From assembly GCA_023411645.1 (NCBI GenBank), contig JAEYON010000055.1, forward strand, positions 18,922 to 82,921: a DNA stretch of 64,000 bases, in the 5' to 3' direction. The notes below the pieces were generated by a model, which had not been told where the DNA came from, searched no databases, and saw nothing but the letters and a program-made list of their open reading frames with translations. This document shows positions 1 to 7,785 of this stretch, one piece after another. A program made the position numbers and the translations under genes. This DNA comes from Bacillota bacterium. Lineage in GTDB: Bacteria; Bacillota; Clostridia; Acetivibrionales; DTU013. Numbering within the stretch: position 1 is the stretch's first letter; each line of letters opens with the position of its first letter.

Positions 1-723
1 ATGCGGCAGGCTTCTGTTGATATGACACTGATGTGTGCAATAGAAGGGCTGTCTTGGTTTAACACCACCGTCGGAACAAATGCCAGAGTGTATGAGGCAG
101 TAAAGCGATTTCCGGACAGAATAACAGGCTGCATATATATTGATCCCAGATGGCCTGATGCATATGATATTATTGATGAATATGCAGACAAAGGGTTTAA
201 ATGTGTCAAAATGTGGCCGCCTGTTGGCTTTAATCCCGATGAGGACCGCTATTTTGGCGTGTATGAGAAGATAGCAAAAAGGGGATTACCCATTCTCTTT
301 CATGCCGGACAAACTGCTTCAAATCTTGTATGCACTGAGAATAGAAGGTCAACAGATTCCTTCTGCGCATATCCTATGAGATTTGATAAGGTGGCAAGAG
401 CTTTCCCAGAAATTCCAATTATTCTGGCTCATATGGGTTATCCCAATTATATTGAGACATGGAGTGTAGCACACGCAAACCCGAACATATATCTTGATGT
501 AGCAGGGGGAGGCCCGTGGATAGAGGGGATCCCATTGGTTTATTCTGCAATAGGAAAATTCATACCTATTGATTTCAAGAGGGTGTTATGGGGAAGCGAT
601 AATTGCATGCAGCAAAAGGATAGCATTGAATTCGCAAAAAATAGCTTGAAGCAAATGGGCTGTGAGGAAAGTGATTTCGAGTTTATTTTTGGCGAAACTG
701 CAAGAAGGTTACTTAAAATATAA
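1..723 (+). CDS. Amidohydrolase-family metal-dependent hydrolase (5' end cut)
   Basis: This is a TIM-barrel hydrolase of the amidohydrolase-2 family (COG2159), which hydrolyses or decarboxylates small cyclic or acyl substrates using a bound metal. In the visible 240 residues, candidate metal ligands or catalytic residues are His101 (LFHAG), His144 (LAHMG) and Asp200 (LWGSD), in the usual barrel order. Family members start with an HxH motif on strand 1, and that motif is missing here. The first in-window ATG is therefore probably internal and the true start lies upstream of base 1. The next gene begins 39 bases downstream in the same direction, suggesting an operon with the aminotransferase, epimerase and glycosidase that follow. 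The substrate cannot be told from sequence. Confidence 0.8.
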   Translation: MRQASVDMTLMCAIEGLSWFNTTVGTNARVYEAVKRFPDRITGCIYIDPRWPDAYDIIDEYADKGFKCVKMWPPVGFNPDEDRYFGVYEKIAKRGLPILFHAGQTASNLVCTENRRSTDSFCAYPMRFDKVARAFPEIPIILAHMGYPNYIETWSVAHANPNIYLDVAGGGPWIEGIPLVYSAIGKFIPIDFKRVLWGSDNCMQQKDSIEFAKNSLKQMGCEESDFEFIFGETARRLLKI

Positions 724-762
724 TGTTTTTATTTCAATTATGGTAAAAAAGAGGGAGACTAT

Positions 763-1992
763 ATGGATAACTATATCGTGAGAGAATTAGGCAGAGGCAG
801 TATTATTGATATCGAGGAAATGAAAGAAGTTGAAAAGCTTATACAGACTGCCGATACATTGGCGTACGGCCCGCTTAGGGATAAATTTGAGGAAGAATTT
901 GCAGCATACTGCAATGTTAAGTATGCTATATCTGCTACTTCAGCTACAACAGCTCTAGGTATGGCGACTCAAATTCTTAATTTGAAGGAAAACGATGAAA
1001 TTATTGGTACTCCGCAAACCTTTAGGGCAACATATATCGGTGCGCTTAGTAAGGGCGTCAGGATAAGGTTTGCAGATATTGATCCTGCGACGCTCAATAT
1101 TGATCCCGCAACAATAGAAGATAAAATAACCGATAAAACAAAAGCCATTTTTGTAACACATTATGGCGGAAATCCCGTAGATATGGAACCCATAATGGAT
1201 ATCGCGAAGAGACATAATTTGAAGGTAGTAGAGGATGCAGCTCACGCACCCGGCGCAGAATACCATGGTAAAAAAATTGGCTCTATAGCTGATATTACAT
1301 GTTTTTCTTTCCACTCACTAAAGAATATGAGCACCTTTGGTGAAGGCGGAATGATAACTACTAATAATCCGGAATATGCTAATGCAGCGAAAACATTAAG
1401 AACTATGGGTATACTAGGAGCTACTAAGCCGCGTGAAGATACGGCTATTGGTCCTTATCCTATGCATAATGGTTCATATCATGACCATGCGGATGGTGCT
1501 TACACACTCGATTATGAGGATATACAAGAATACGGCAATAATTTCCGTATTAGTGAGGTTCAGGCTGCTGTCGGTTCGGTTCAGCTGAGAAAATTGGACG
1601 ATATGAATCGTATGAGGACTAAGGCGGCTAATCAGTATAATGAAGGTCTATCTAAAATCGAAGGGATCAGAGTTCTCAAATCCACTCCCAATGCTTTGAA
1701 TGTGTGGCATCTATATCCCTGTTTTATTGACACGAGTGTCATAAAGGCAAGTCGTGATGAGTTCATCTATTATCTGCAGGACAAAAAGAAAATACAGATA
1801 ATACAACGGTACTTCCCAATACATTTGACTAACTACATGAGATATTTTGGCCATAAGTATGGTGAATGTCCTGTTTGTGAAAAGGTTTGGTTTGAGGAGC
1901 AGATAAATTTACCTATTAATCCTCGTATTACAGCAGACCAGATTGACTATGTTGTTAACAGCATAAAAGAAGCTGTTGAGCATTTTAAGTAG
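763..1992 (+). CDS. DegT/DnrJ/EryC1/StrS-family PLP aminotransferase
   Basis: This is a 409-residue fold-type I PLP enzyme of the family that aminates nucleotide-linked or free keto-sugars. Asp158 (VVEDAAHA) would bind the pyridine nitrogen. Lys187 in SFHSLKN is at the position that forms the Schiff base. The GEGG loop follows directly, as expected. Length matches the family (370-430 aa). A GAGGGAG ribosome binding site sits just before the ATG. A Cys pair near the C-terminus (GECPVCEK) is less usual. Neighbours are sugar-active, so an amino-sugar or scyllo-inosose-type aminotransferase role is plausible, but no nucleotide-sugar genes are nearby to confirm it. Confidence 0.88.
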   Translation: MDNYIVRELGRGSIIDIEEMKEVEKLIQTADTLAYGPLRDKFEEEFAAYCNVKYAISATSATTALGMATQILNLKENDEIIGTPQTFRATYIGALSKGVRIRFADIDPATLNIDPATIEDKITDKTKAIFVTHYGGNPVDMEPIMDIAKRHNLKVVEDAAHAPGAEYHGKKIGSIADITCFSFHSLKNMSTFGEGGMITTNNPEYANAAKTLRTMGILGATKPREDTAIGPYPMHNGSYHDHADGAYTLDYEDIQEYGNNFRISEVQAAVGSVQLRKLDDMNRMRTKAANQYNEGLSKIEGIRVLKSTPNALNVWHLYPCFIDTSVIKASRDEFIYYLQDKKKIQIIQRYFPIHLTNYMRYFGHKYGECPVCEKVWFEEQINLPINPRITADQIDYVVNSIKEAVEHFK

Positions 1993-2016
1993 AATTACGG
2001 TAACAACATCGTGCTG

Positions 2017-2043
2017 GAGGTGTGAGATAAAAACTCACACCTC
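2017..2043 (+). terminator. Perfect 10-bp hairpin between aminotransferase and epimerase genes
   Basis: GAGGTGTGAG (2017-2026) is exactly complementary to CTCACACCTC (2034-2043), with a 7-base A-rich loop. There is no T-run after it. It may be a weak or factor-assisted terminator, or an mRNA-stabilising hairpin inside the operon rather than a strong stop. Confidence 0.5.
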
Positions 2044-2104
2044 ATAGCATAGGCCTCGAGAGCGAGTCTTGAGAGTATTTAATGATCAGATCGGAGATAT
2101 AAAA

Positions 2105-2923
2105 GTGATCAAGATTTCAATGATGAGTTATACTATAGCAAGGGGAGAATGGGGAAACAAGCCTGACATTAAGGAACTTTGTGAGTTTACACGAAAGATT
2201 GATATTGATGCAATAGATTGGTGTGGAACTTATGGCTTCAATCCTCAGGATATAAGAAGAATTACAGATGAGTATGGACTTAAAAATATTTGTTACACAT
2301 TTCATGCAAATGATATCCAGTATCCGTCAAGGGACATTCGAAAAAAAGGCATTGAGGAAGTAAAAAAGGGACTTGAGGTGGCATCCATCCTCGGAGCAGA
2401 CAAGATAATGCTTCCGATCGAAGGTCTGGAGGGAATTCCACGGGCTGAGGTACGAAAGTATTGTATTGAGTCTTTAGCCGAAGCGGTAGAGCTTGCCCGT
2501 AACTTAAGTATTACAGTTACCGTTGAACATTTTCCTGGCGCCATAAGCCCGTTTGTTATATCAGCAGATGTAAATGAAGCTATCAGAGAGGTGCCTGATC
2601 TTAGAATAACATACGATAATGGAAATGTTTTTACCGGTGGAGAAGAGCCTGCAGAAGGTTTTAAAAATTCCGCAGAATATATTGTTCATGCACATTTTAA
2701 GGACTGGGTTGTTGATAAGGACGGTAGACCATGCCTTGATGGTAATTCCTATAAGGGTGCTCTTATCACTGAGGGGCTCGTTGACCCGGTACCGTGTATC
2801 AAAATAATGAAAGAAATGGGCTACGATGGGTATATCAATTTCGAATATGAAGGAGATAAATACTCGCCGTATCAAGCGACTATTACAGGTGTAAATGCTC
2901 TTAGGGAAATGTTAAAAGACTAA
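2105..2923 (+). CDS. TIM-barrel sugar phosphate isomerase/epimerase
   Basis: This xylose-isomerase-like TIM-barrel protein (AP endonuclease 2 family, IolE/IolI/epimerase type) probably isomerises or epimerises a ketose or inositol derivative in the cytosol. The four expected metal ligands appear in order: Glu in VTVEH, Asp in ITYDNGN, His in HAHFKD and Glu in INFEYEG. The frame stays open back to a TTG at 2069, but there is no ribosome binding site there. A GGAG at 2093-2096 sits 8 bases before GTG 2105, so I chose that start (272 aa). The gene lies in the same direction as the aminotransferase and glycoside hydrolase. The substrate is not known. Confidence 0.8.
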   Translation: MIKISMMSYTIARGEWGNKPDIKELCEFTRKIDIDAIDWCGTYGFNPQDIRRITDEYGLKNICYTFHANDIQYPSRDIRKKGIEEVKKGLEVASILGADKIMLPIEGLEGIPRAEVRKYCIESLAEAVELARNLSITVTVEHFPGAISPFVISADVNEAIREVPDLRITYDNGNVFTGGEEPAEGFKNSAEYIVHAHFKDWVVDKDGRPCLDGNSYKGALITEGLVDPVPCIKIMKEMGYDGYINFEYEGDKYSPYQATITGVNALREMLKD

Positions 2924-2976
2924 GTGGCTAAAAACATGGCTGAAGGACATAAATCATTTATTTATAGGGTGGTAAT

Positions 2977-4623
2977 ATGATTACTAAGTATAAAAATGGC
3001 GTTATTGAAATTCAATTAAAAACCGACAGGAATTTTAACAATCCCTTCTGGGATGTTGAAATCGTTGCAACCTTCAGCCATGAGAATGACAAGTCAGTAC
3101 AAAAGGTATATGGCTTTTATGATGGAAGAGACAAGGATGGTTATAATATCTGGAAGCTTCGATGGATGCCTGCCTTTAAGGGTAATTGGATTTGTCATAT
3201 TCTTTCATACCCGCAGACGGAGGGCTTGTCCGCAGAGCTGGCGCTTCAGATTGCTGATGATGAAGTGAATGAGAAAGGATTTCTTCGTGCTTATCCGGAA
3301 GATAAATGGGGCCTGAAATTTGATAATGGTGAGCCCTTCTATTTATTCGGAGACACAATGTATAATATTTTTGGTGCATGTTATTGTGGAGTTGATGTAG
3401 AAAATGTTCTGCGCCGCCGTAAGGAACAGGGCATAAACTATATAAGGGCACGGATGCAGGTAAGCCCCTACCATCCTGATACACTAAATAGTTGGCAAAC
3501 GAGGGACTGCTGGCCTTGGGGAGGCAGCTCCCAGCTGCCGGACTTTACGCGCTTCAAGCTGGACTATTTTCAAGCTGTAGATAAGGTAGTTTCTATGATG
3601 GCAGATATGGATATGGGTCTTGAGGTTGTTTTTGAAGCTTGGCTATGGGAATTTCCCTTCAATGACCGCAATAAATTTATACCTGAATTTGAGATGCATT
3701 GGTTTAAATATATTATATCGCGTTATGCCGCCTATCCTTGTGTGTATATTTGGTGTCCGGCAAATGAATATGAATTCTATCCTGTAGGTGAGGTGAAATA
3801 CCATCCTGAAGCTGATCGCTGGCTTAAACGCTTGGCTGCATTTATAAAGGAATGTGATCCTTTCCGTCATCCTATCGGAGCTCATAATTGGGAACAGGAT
3901 ATACCGCTGTCCAACAGGGTAGGAGATATAAAGGATATAGATGTTTATCTAATTCAGACCAGTTGGGGGTTGGAAAGCGAAAAATTCAACAGGGCTGCTT
4001 CGCTATGCATGTACCTTGAAAGCCAGATGAGGAATCATTCACCTAAAAGAGACAAGGTAATGATATGTGCTGAATTTGGATATGAAACAGCTGATTGTTC
4101 ATATACTCATGAAGGACACCAGGTTATGGACCATAATCACACGCGGAGGGGTCAATGGAGGACTGGTTTTAGCGGGTATCATGTGGTGCATGGGTTCAAT
4201 AACACATGGGGAGCACATTTGGATGTATCGCAGGATCCAATTGGGACACAGTATTTAATACATTTTTATAACTTCATGACAAAAAGTATTAACTTCTATG
4301 AGATGAATACAGCACCGGAATTACTCCATACTGCAAGCGGAAGCGAAGAGGACGGGACGCTACCTCTTTGTCTTTCAAATGAGGACAGGTCTGTGATTTC
4401 TGTTTACTTCCCGGCTGCTGGTAACTGTACACTGGATATTTCGAGGGCTCAAGACTATACCGTACACTGGATCAATCCGCGTACAGGTGCATGGACTTCG
4501 GGGGACCTGAGTGAATCGGGATGCTTCACAGCACCACAAACTAATGAAGGTAATGAAGCATGGGGTGATGATTGGGTACTTTTATTAAATCGCAGGTCTG
4601 AAGATATGGCAGATAGCGAATAG
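2977..4623 (+). CDS. DUF5060/DUF4038-like glycoside hydrolase, cytoplasmic
   Basis: This 548-residue protein has an N-terminal beta-sandwich of DUF5060 type (about residues 1-100), a TIM barrel like the DUF4038/GH140 apiosidase-like enzymes (about 110-440), and a C-terminal beta domain. It would hydrolyse a glycosidic bond. Glu264 in PANEYEF is the likely acid/base and Glu366 in ICAEFGYE the likely nucleophile, the clan GH-A arrangement. There is no signal peptide, so it should act inside the cell on an imported oligosaccharide or glycoside. A GGTGG ribosome binding site precedes the ATG. It closes the cluster, and its stop codon directly abuts the tRNA-like remnant at 4622-4697. The family assignment rests on motif and layout and the exact GH number is not certain. 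Confidence 0.75.
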   Translation: MITKYKNGVIEIQLKTDRNFNNPFWDVEIVATFSHENDKSVQKVYGFYDGRDKDGYNIWKLRWMPAFKGNWICHILSYPQTEGLSAELALQIADDEVNEKGFLRAYPEDKWGLKFDNGEPFYLFGDTMYNIFGACYCGVDVENVLRRRKEQGINYIRARMQVSPYHPDTLNSWQTRDCWPWGGSSQLPDFTRFKLDYFQAVDKVVSMMADMDMGLEVVFEAWLWEFPFNDRNKFIPEFEMHWFKYIISRYAAYPCVYIWCPANEYEFYPVGEVKYHPEADRWLKRLAAFIKECDPFRHPIGAHNWEQDIPLSNRVGDIKDIDVYLIQTSWGLESEKFNRAASLCMYLESQMRNHSPKRDKVMICAEFGYETADCSYTHEGHQVMDHNHTRRGQWRTGFSGYHVVHGFNNTWGAHLDVSQDPIGTQYLIHFYNFMTKSINFYEMNTAPELLHTASGSEEDGTLPLCLSNEDRSVISVYFPAAGNCTLDISRAQDYTVHWINPRTGAWTSGDLSESGCFTAPQTNEGNEAWGDDWVLLLNRRSEDMADSE

Positions 4624-4697
4624 GAATGCCGGCAATCCTGCAGCCCATCGGGCTTATAACCAGAAGGACAAAGGTTCAAATCCTTTCCCCGCAACCA
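4622..4697 (+). pseudogene. Initiator tRNA-Met 3' remnant, candidate attachment site
   Basis: From about 4641 to 4697 the sequence reads like the anticodon arm, T-arm and 3' acceptor of a bacterial initiator tRNA. It has CGGGC-TTATAA-CCAG, a T-arm AAAGG-TTCAAAT-CCTTT and a CCCCGCA-A-CCA end, where the unpaired A72 is typical of tRNA-fMet. The 5' acceptor strand that should read about CGCGGGG is absent, the D-arm is only partly recognisable, the anticodon is TAT instead of CAT, and one of the three hallmark anticodon-stem G-C pairs is broken. It cannot be a working initiator tRNA. The intact 3' half followed by a terminator is the usual trace of integration at a tRNA 3' end, with the element on the left. 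Decay of a duplicated tRNA gene is the alternative. Confidence 0.6.
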
Positions 4698-4700
4698 ACG

Positions 4701-4734
4701 AAAAGCCGCTTATCCGTGAGAATAGGCGGCTTTT
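4701..4734 (+). terminator. Bidirectional rho-independent terminator
   Basis: AAAAGCCGC opposite GCGGCTTTT gives an 11-position stem (one wobble, one mismatch) around a GTGA loop, with T4 on the plus side and A4 on the left. It fits as the original terminator of the tRNA gene on the plus strand, and it also lies just past the end of the minus-strand GMP synthase gene. Confidence 0.75.
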
Positions 4735-4783
4735 CAGTTCCAGTAAATATTATTGTCATGGCTTTAGTGTTTTCTTCAGCTTC

Positions 4784-6091
4784 TTACTCCCATTCTATGG
4801 TAGCACAGGGTTTGGGGCTCAGATCATAGCAAACCCGGTTAACGCCGGGTACCTCATTTAAAATTCGATCTGTGATTTTTTGCATGAGCGGCCAGTCGAG
4901 CTGTTCGATGGTTGCGGTCATAGCGTCAACCGTATTGACAGCGCGAAGAATCACAGGGTATTCGAAGCATCTTGCATCATTTTTCACACCAACTGACTTA
5001 AAGTCGGGTACAACTGTAAAGTACTGCCATACCTTTTTATCCAGTCCTGCCTTTTCAAATTCTTCCCTCAAGATTGCATCCGATTCGCGAACTGCTTCCA
5101 ACCGCTCTTTTGTGATAGCGCCAAGACAGCGTACACCAAGACCCGGGCCGGGGAAAGGCTGTCTTTTGACCATCCCGTCAGGCAGACCAAGCTCTGTGCC
5201 GCATGCTCTTACCTCATCCTTGAACAGATAGTAAAGAGGCTCAACCAATGAAAATTTGAGATCATCCGGAAGGCCTGCCACATTGTGATGGGATTTAACA
5301 ATCTTTGCTGTCTTTGTACCACTCTCTACGATATCGGGATATATGGTTCCCTGGGCAAGAAAGTCAATTCCATTGAGCTTACGGGCTTCTTCCTCAAATA
5401 CACGGATGAATTCAGTGCCGATAATCTTCCTTTTTGTCTCTGGATCCGCCACATTAGCAAGCTTCGCCAGGAATCGTTCGCTTGCGTCGACATAGATCAG
5501 GTTTGCATCCATTTGATTCTTAAAAACTTCAACGACCATTTCTGATTCGCCTTTACGCATTAATCCGTGATTGACGTGAACACACACCAGCTGCTTTCCG
5601 ACAGCTTTGATCAGCAATGCGGCAACGACTGAACTATCGACACCGCCGGATAATGCAAGCAATACCTTCTTATCTCCGACTTGCTTTCTTATCCGTTCCA
5701 CCTGTTCCTCGATAAAGCTCTTCATATTCCAATTAGGTTCTGCTTTACATATATCAAACAAAAAGGGCCTTAAAACGTTCTTTATTTCTTCTTCCTCTTC
5801 CGGCCATATGTCCAATTTAGCATCATAGATTGCTGCATCATGAGAAACTGCCATGATTGGATATCCGGAGTGATAGATTTCGCTGCCGACATCGATTTTT
5901 TTACCATTAATTATGTTATTTTCTCCGCCGCTGATTATAATACCCTTAACATTGGATAGCCTGGAGAGGCCTTCCTTTGTGATATCATGAGGGTGAATCT
6001 CGCTATATATGCCAAGGGCGCGAATAGCTCTAGCAATGACAGTATTTATTCTGCTGCCCAGGTCTAAAATGACAATCATATCCTGCTTCAT
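4784..6091 (-). CDS. guaA: GMP synthase with a degenerate, shortened glutaminase domain
   Basis: GMP synthase makes GMP from XMP, ATP and ammonia, normally taking ammonia from glutamine in an N-terminal class I amidotransferase domain. The ATP-pyrophosphatase part (from about residue 110) is intact, with SGGVDSS at 148-154, and so is the dimerisation domain, ending in the canonical PCATIEWE. The N-terminal part is about 108 residues instead of about 190. It keeps the first strands (ILDLGS, ISGG), but the nucleophile motif GxCxGxQ is replaced by IMAVSHDA (80-87), and the region holding the His-Glu pair is missing. The total is 435 aa against about 510. The frame is clean, so this is not a simple frameshift. 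The enzyme probably uses free ammonia or a separate glutaminase subunit. An AGGAGG ribosome binding site precedes the ATG. Confidence 0.93.
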   Translation of the reverse strand: MKQDMIVILDLGSRINTVIARAIRALGIYSEIHPHDITKEGLSRLSNVKGIIISGGENNIINGKKIDVGSEIYHSGYPIMAVSHDAAIYDAKLDIWPEEEEEIKNVLRPFLFDICKAEPNWNMKSFIEEQVERIRKQVGDKKVLLALSGGVDSSVVAALLIKAVGKQLVCVHVNHGLMRKGESEMVVEVFKNQMDANLIYVDASERFLAKLANVADPETKRKIIGTEFIRVFEEEARKLNGIDFLAQGTIYPDIVESGTKTAKIVKSHHNVAGLPDDLKFSLVEPLYYLFKDEVRACGTELGLPDGMVKRQPFPGPGLGVRCLGAITKERLEAVRESDAILREEFEKAGLDKKVWQYFTVVPDFKSVGVKNDARCFEYPVILRAVNTVDAMTATIEQLDWPLMQKITDRILNEVPGVNRVCYDLSPKPCATIEWE

Positions 6092-6155
6092 AGTTCCTCC
6101 TAAAATGTTATCTTAATATATAAGTTATCCAAATTAGAATAACACATAAAGGAGA

Positions 6156-6764
6156 TTAATAAAACAATTCTTTCTGTTCGCCGTAGGCATTGCTCAATGA
6201 TCTTCTTGCGATGAAAATCTTTAGATGCCGTATGAATTGTTTATCTCTTTGTATAATTTTCAGACCGACTCTGAATTTATCATCGTTTTTGAAGCAATAC
6301 ATGATCTCGCACTTGATATCATAAGGAATATTGTCAAGGTTAAGCCGGATTGCCAGAACTTTACCGACGTCTAGTTTATCTTCGTATATGATTCCGATCC
6401 CGCCCATGGACAGATCACTGATCATAAATATTAGCGGCTGGGCCAAAATGTAGGGCTCCGCATCAGGACTGTCGGACACCGAAGTGCATTCTATGCGCTG
6501 TAAGTGCCTGATCCTAACGAAAAGGCGGCGGTCGGCAAGAGTCTTTTCATCAAGATGATGTAATATTGCGTTGTCATTTCCCCAGATATTTTCATCTACT
6601 GGAATAGGCGGAGCTTCAGGTTCGCCTTCCTGCCCCGCTTCCAGAGCTGACTTCCGCTCAGCTTCTGCAGTAATGTTTTGGGGGCTCATGACGATATGAG
6701 GATTCGGATCGCTATGTCTTTTCTCTTTTTTTTTGCCGTCACTGATTATAATTTTATTTGTCAT
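6156..6764 (-). CDS. PilZ-domain cyclic-di-GMP receptor protein
   Basis: A Gly/Glu/Pro-rich N-terminal half with no recognised domain is followed by a PilZ domain. The c-di-GMP signature is present: RHLQR (the RxxxR arginine motif) and then DLSMGG (the D/NxSxxG motif). PilZ proteins bind c-di-GMP and alter motility, envelope or exopolysaccharide functions. No membrane segment is seen. Two in-frame ATGs lie 12 bases apart. The GAGG that overlaps the first (6776) is well spaced for the second (6764), so I chose 6764 (202 aa). It transcribes toward guaA but ends 65 bases before it. A diguanylate cyclase is encoded at 23889, and the pairing of the two is only a suggestion. Confidence 0.85.
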   Translation of the reverse strand: MTNKIIISDGKKKEKRHSDPNPHIVMSPQNITAEAERKSALEAGQEGEPEAPPIPVDENIWGNDNAILHHLDEKTLADRRLFVRIRHLQRIECTSVSDSPDAEPYILAQPLIFMISDLSMGGIGIIYEDKLDVGKVLAIRLNLDNIPYDIKCEIMYCFKNDDKFRVGLKIIQRDKQFIRHLKIFIARRSLSNAYGEQKELFY

Positions 6765-6860
6765 GGTTTTCCTCATCCATTTTCAGAGCTGGTAAAGGTA
6801 TAATAGTACAACTCTATTTTACCATTAAAACATGCATGGATAAATAGACTTAGCTTCTTA

Positions 6861-6906
6861 TAAAAAAGGGACCATGGTCCTATTAGCAGGACCGGCTTCT
6901 TTTTTT
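6861..6906 (+). terminator. Hairpin with T-run upstream of the HAD gene
   Basis: GGTCC (6876-6880) pairs with GGACC (6889-6893), and an outer A-rich/T-rich flank (AAAAAAG and CTTCTTTTTT) extends the fold. GGACCATGGTCC just before it can form an alternative pairing. It looks like a terminator, but no plus-strand gene precedes it in the window after 4734. Confidence 0.45.
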
Positions 6907-6993
6907 AAAGTGCAGATGTTATAATAAATATTACTGTGAGAATTTTGCAGAAAAACAGAAAATAATAAAGACTTCAGAAAAAAAGGAGCAGAA

Positions 6994-7614
6994 ATGGTTA
7001 ATCTAGTAATATTTGATGTAGACGGTACAATGATCGATACAAAAGAAGCAGTGTTGAAATCCTATCAGTATGCCATTTTTGGAGAATTCGGCAGACAATT
7101 TACAGATGCGGAGCAAGCCATGGTATATGGTGCTCCCACACAACAGGCACTGGAAAGGTTGGGCGTGTATGATATTGACAGGGCAAGCAAGCTCTATTAT
7201 GAGAGCCTCTTCAAGGCCTTTGCAGACGAAGTCCGGCTTTTCGACGGAATTATTCCGGTGCTTGAGGAGCTGAGAAATCGCAATATTGTTTGTGGAATTG
7301 TAACATCAAGGGATAGGGCAGAAGTTGACAATGATGTGAACCTTTCTGCCCTTTTAAAGTATTTTGATTTTGTAATTTGTGCCGAGGACACTGAAAAACA
7401 CAAGCCGGATGCAGAACCGATAAACAAGCTGCTGGAGCTGGCCGGAGTCGACGCTTCCAAAGCGATTTATCTGGGCGATACAGTTTATGATTATATGTGC
7501 GCGAAAAACGCCGGAGTAAAATTTGCCCTCGCATCCTGGGGAGCCGTGCCGGATGAAAATATTAAAGAAGATTATTTACTCGTAAAACCGTCAGATTTGC
7601 TAGAATTAGTATAA
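6994..7614 (+). CDS. HAD-superfamily phosphatase, phosphoglycolate-phosphatase type
   Basis: This 206-residue haloacid-dehalogenase-type hydrolase has all four motifs: Asp8-x-Asp10 in FDVDGT (nucleophile and acid/base), Thr104/Ser105 in IVTSRD, Lys137 in KHKPDAEP, and the acidic YLGDTVYD at 159-166. The alpha-helical cap between motifs I and II places it in subfamily I near Gph/PpaX enzymes, which remove phosphate from small molecules such as phosphoglycolate. An AAAGGAG ribosome binding site lies 7 bases before the ATG. It stands alone between a hairpin and the promoter of the sugar locus. The natural substrate is not predictable. Confidence 0.88.
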   Translation: MVNLVIFDVDGTMIDTKEAVLKSYQYAIFGEFGRQFTDAEQAMVYGAPTQQALERLGVYDIDRASKLYYESLFKAFADEVRLFDGIIPVLEELRNRNIVCGIVTSRDRAEVDNDVNLSALLKYFDFVICAEDTEKHKPDAEPINKLLELAGVDASKAIYLGDTVYDYMCAKNAGVKFALASWGAVPDENIKEDYLLVKPSDLLELV

Positions 7615-7708
7615 CAAGTACTAATGATAAGTATAGATAGCAAGTATGAATAAGGATGAATTTAAAATATGAATATCATGTAACAAATGGCAGCCACGGG
7701 TTTGCTTA

Positions 7709-7737
7709 TTGACAGATGTCAAAAAGCTCTTTACAAT
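7709..7737 (+). promoter_or_regulatory. Sigma-A promoter of the kinase-deoR unit with palindrome over -35
   Basis: TTGACA (7709-7714) and TACAAT (7732-7737) are separated by 17 bases. TTGACA-GA-TGTCAA at 7709-7722 is a perfect palindrome covering the -35 box, a good place for an operator. GCTCTTT and AAAGAGC form a wider inverted repeat at about 7725-7757, and an AACGAT motif lies at 7762-7767 in the leader. Confidence 0.7.
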
Positions 7738-7785
7738 AAAAAGTGACAACAAAGAGCAATAAACGATAAAAAGGAGAATCCCGCG

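Noticed and set aside
955..1314. Long minus-strand frame opposite the aminotransferase gene
   Set aside because: It is antisense to a well-supported gene and its translation has no domain or ribosome binding site.
4626..4829. 67-codon plus-strand frame after the glycosidase
   Set aside because: It runs through the tRNA-like remnant and the terminator and into the reverse of guaA, with no ribosome binding site.
4784..6091. guaA as a frameshifted pseudogene
   Set aside because: The frame is open through both retained domains, the ribosome binding site and C-terminal signature are intact, and the change is confined to the amidotransferase half.
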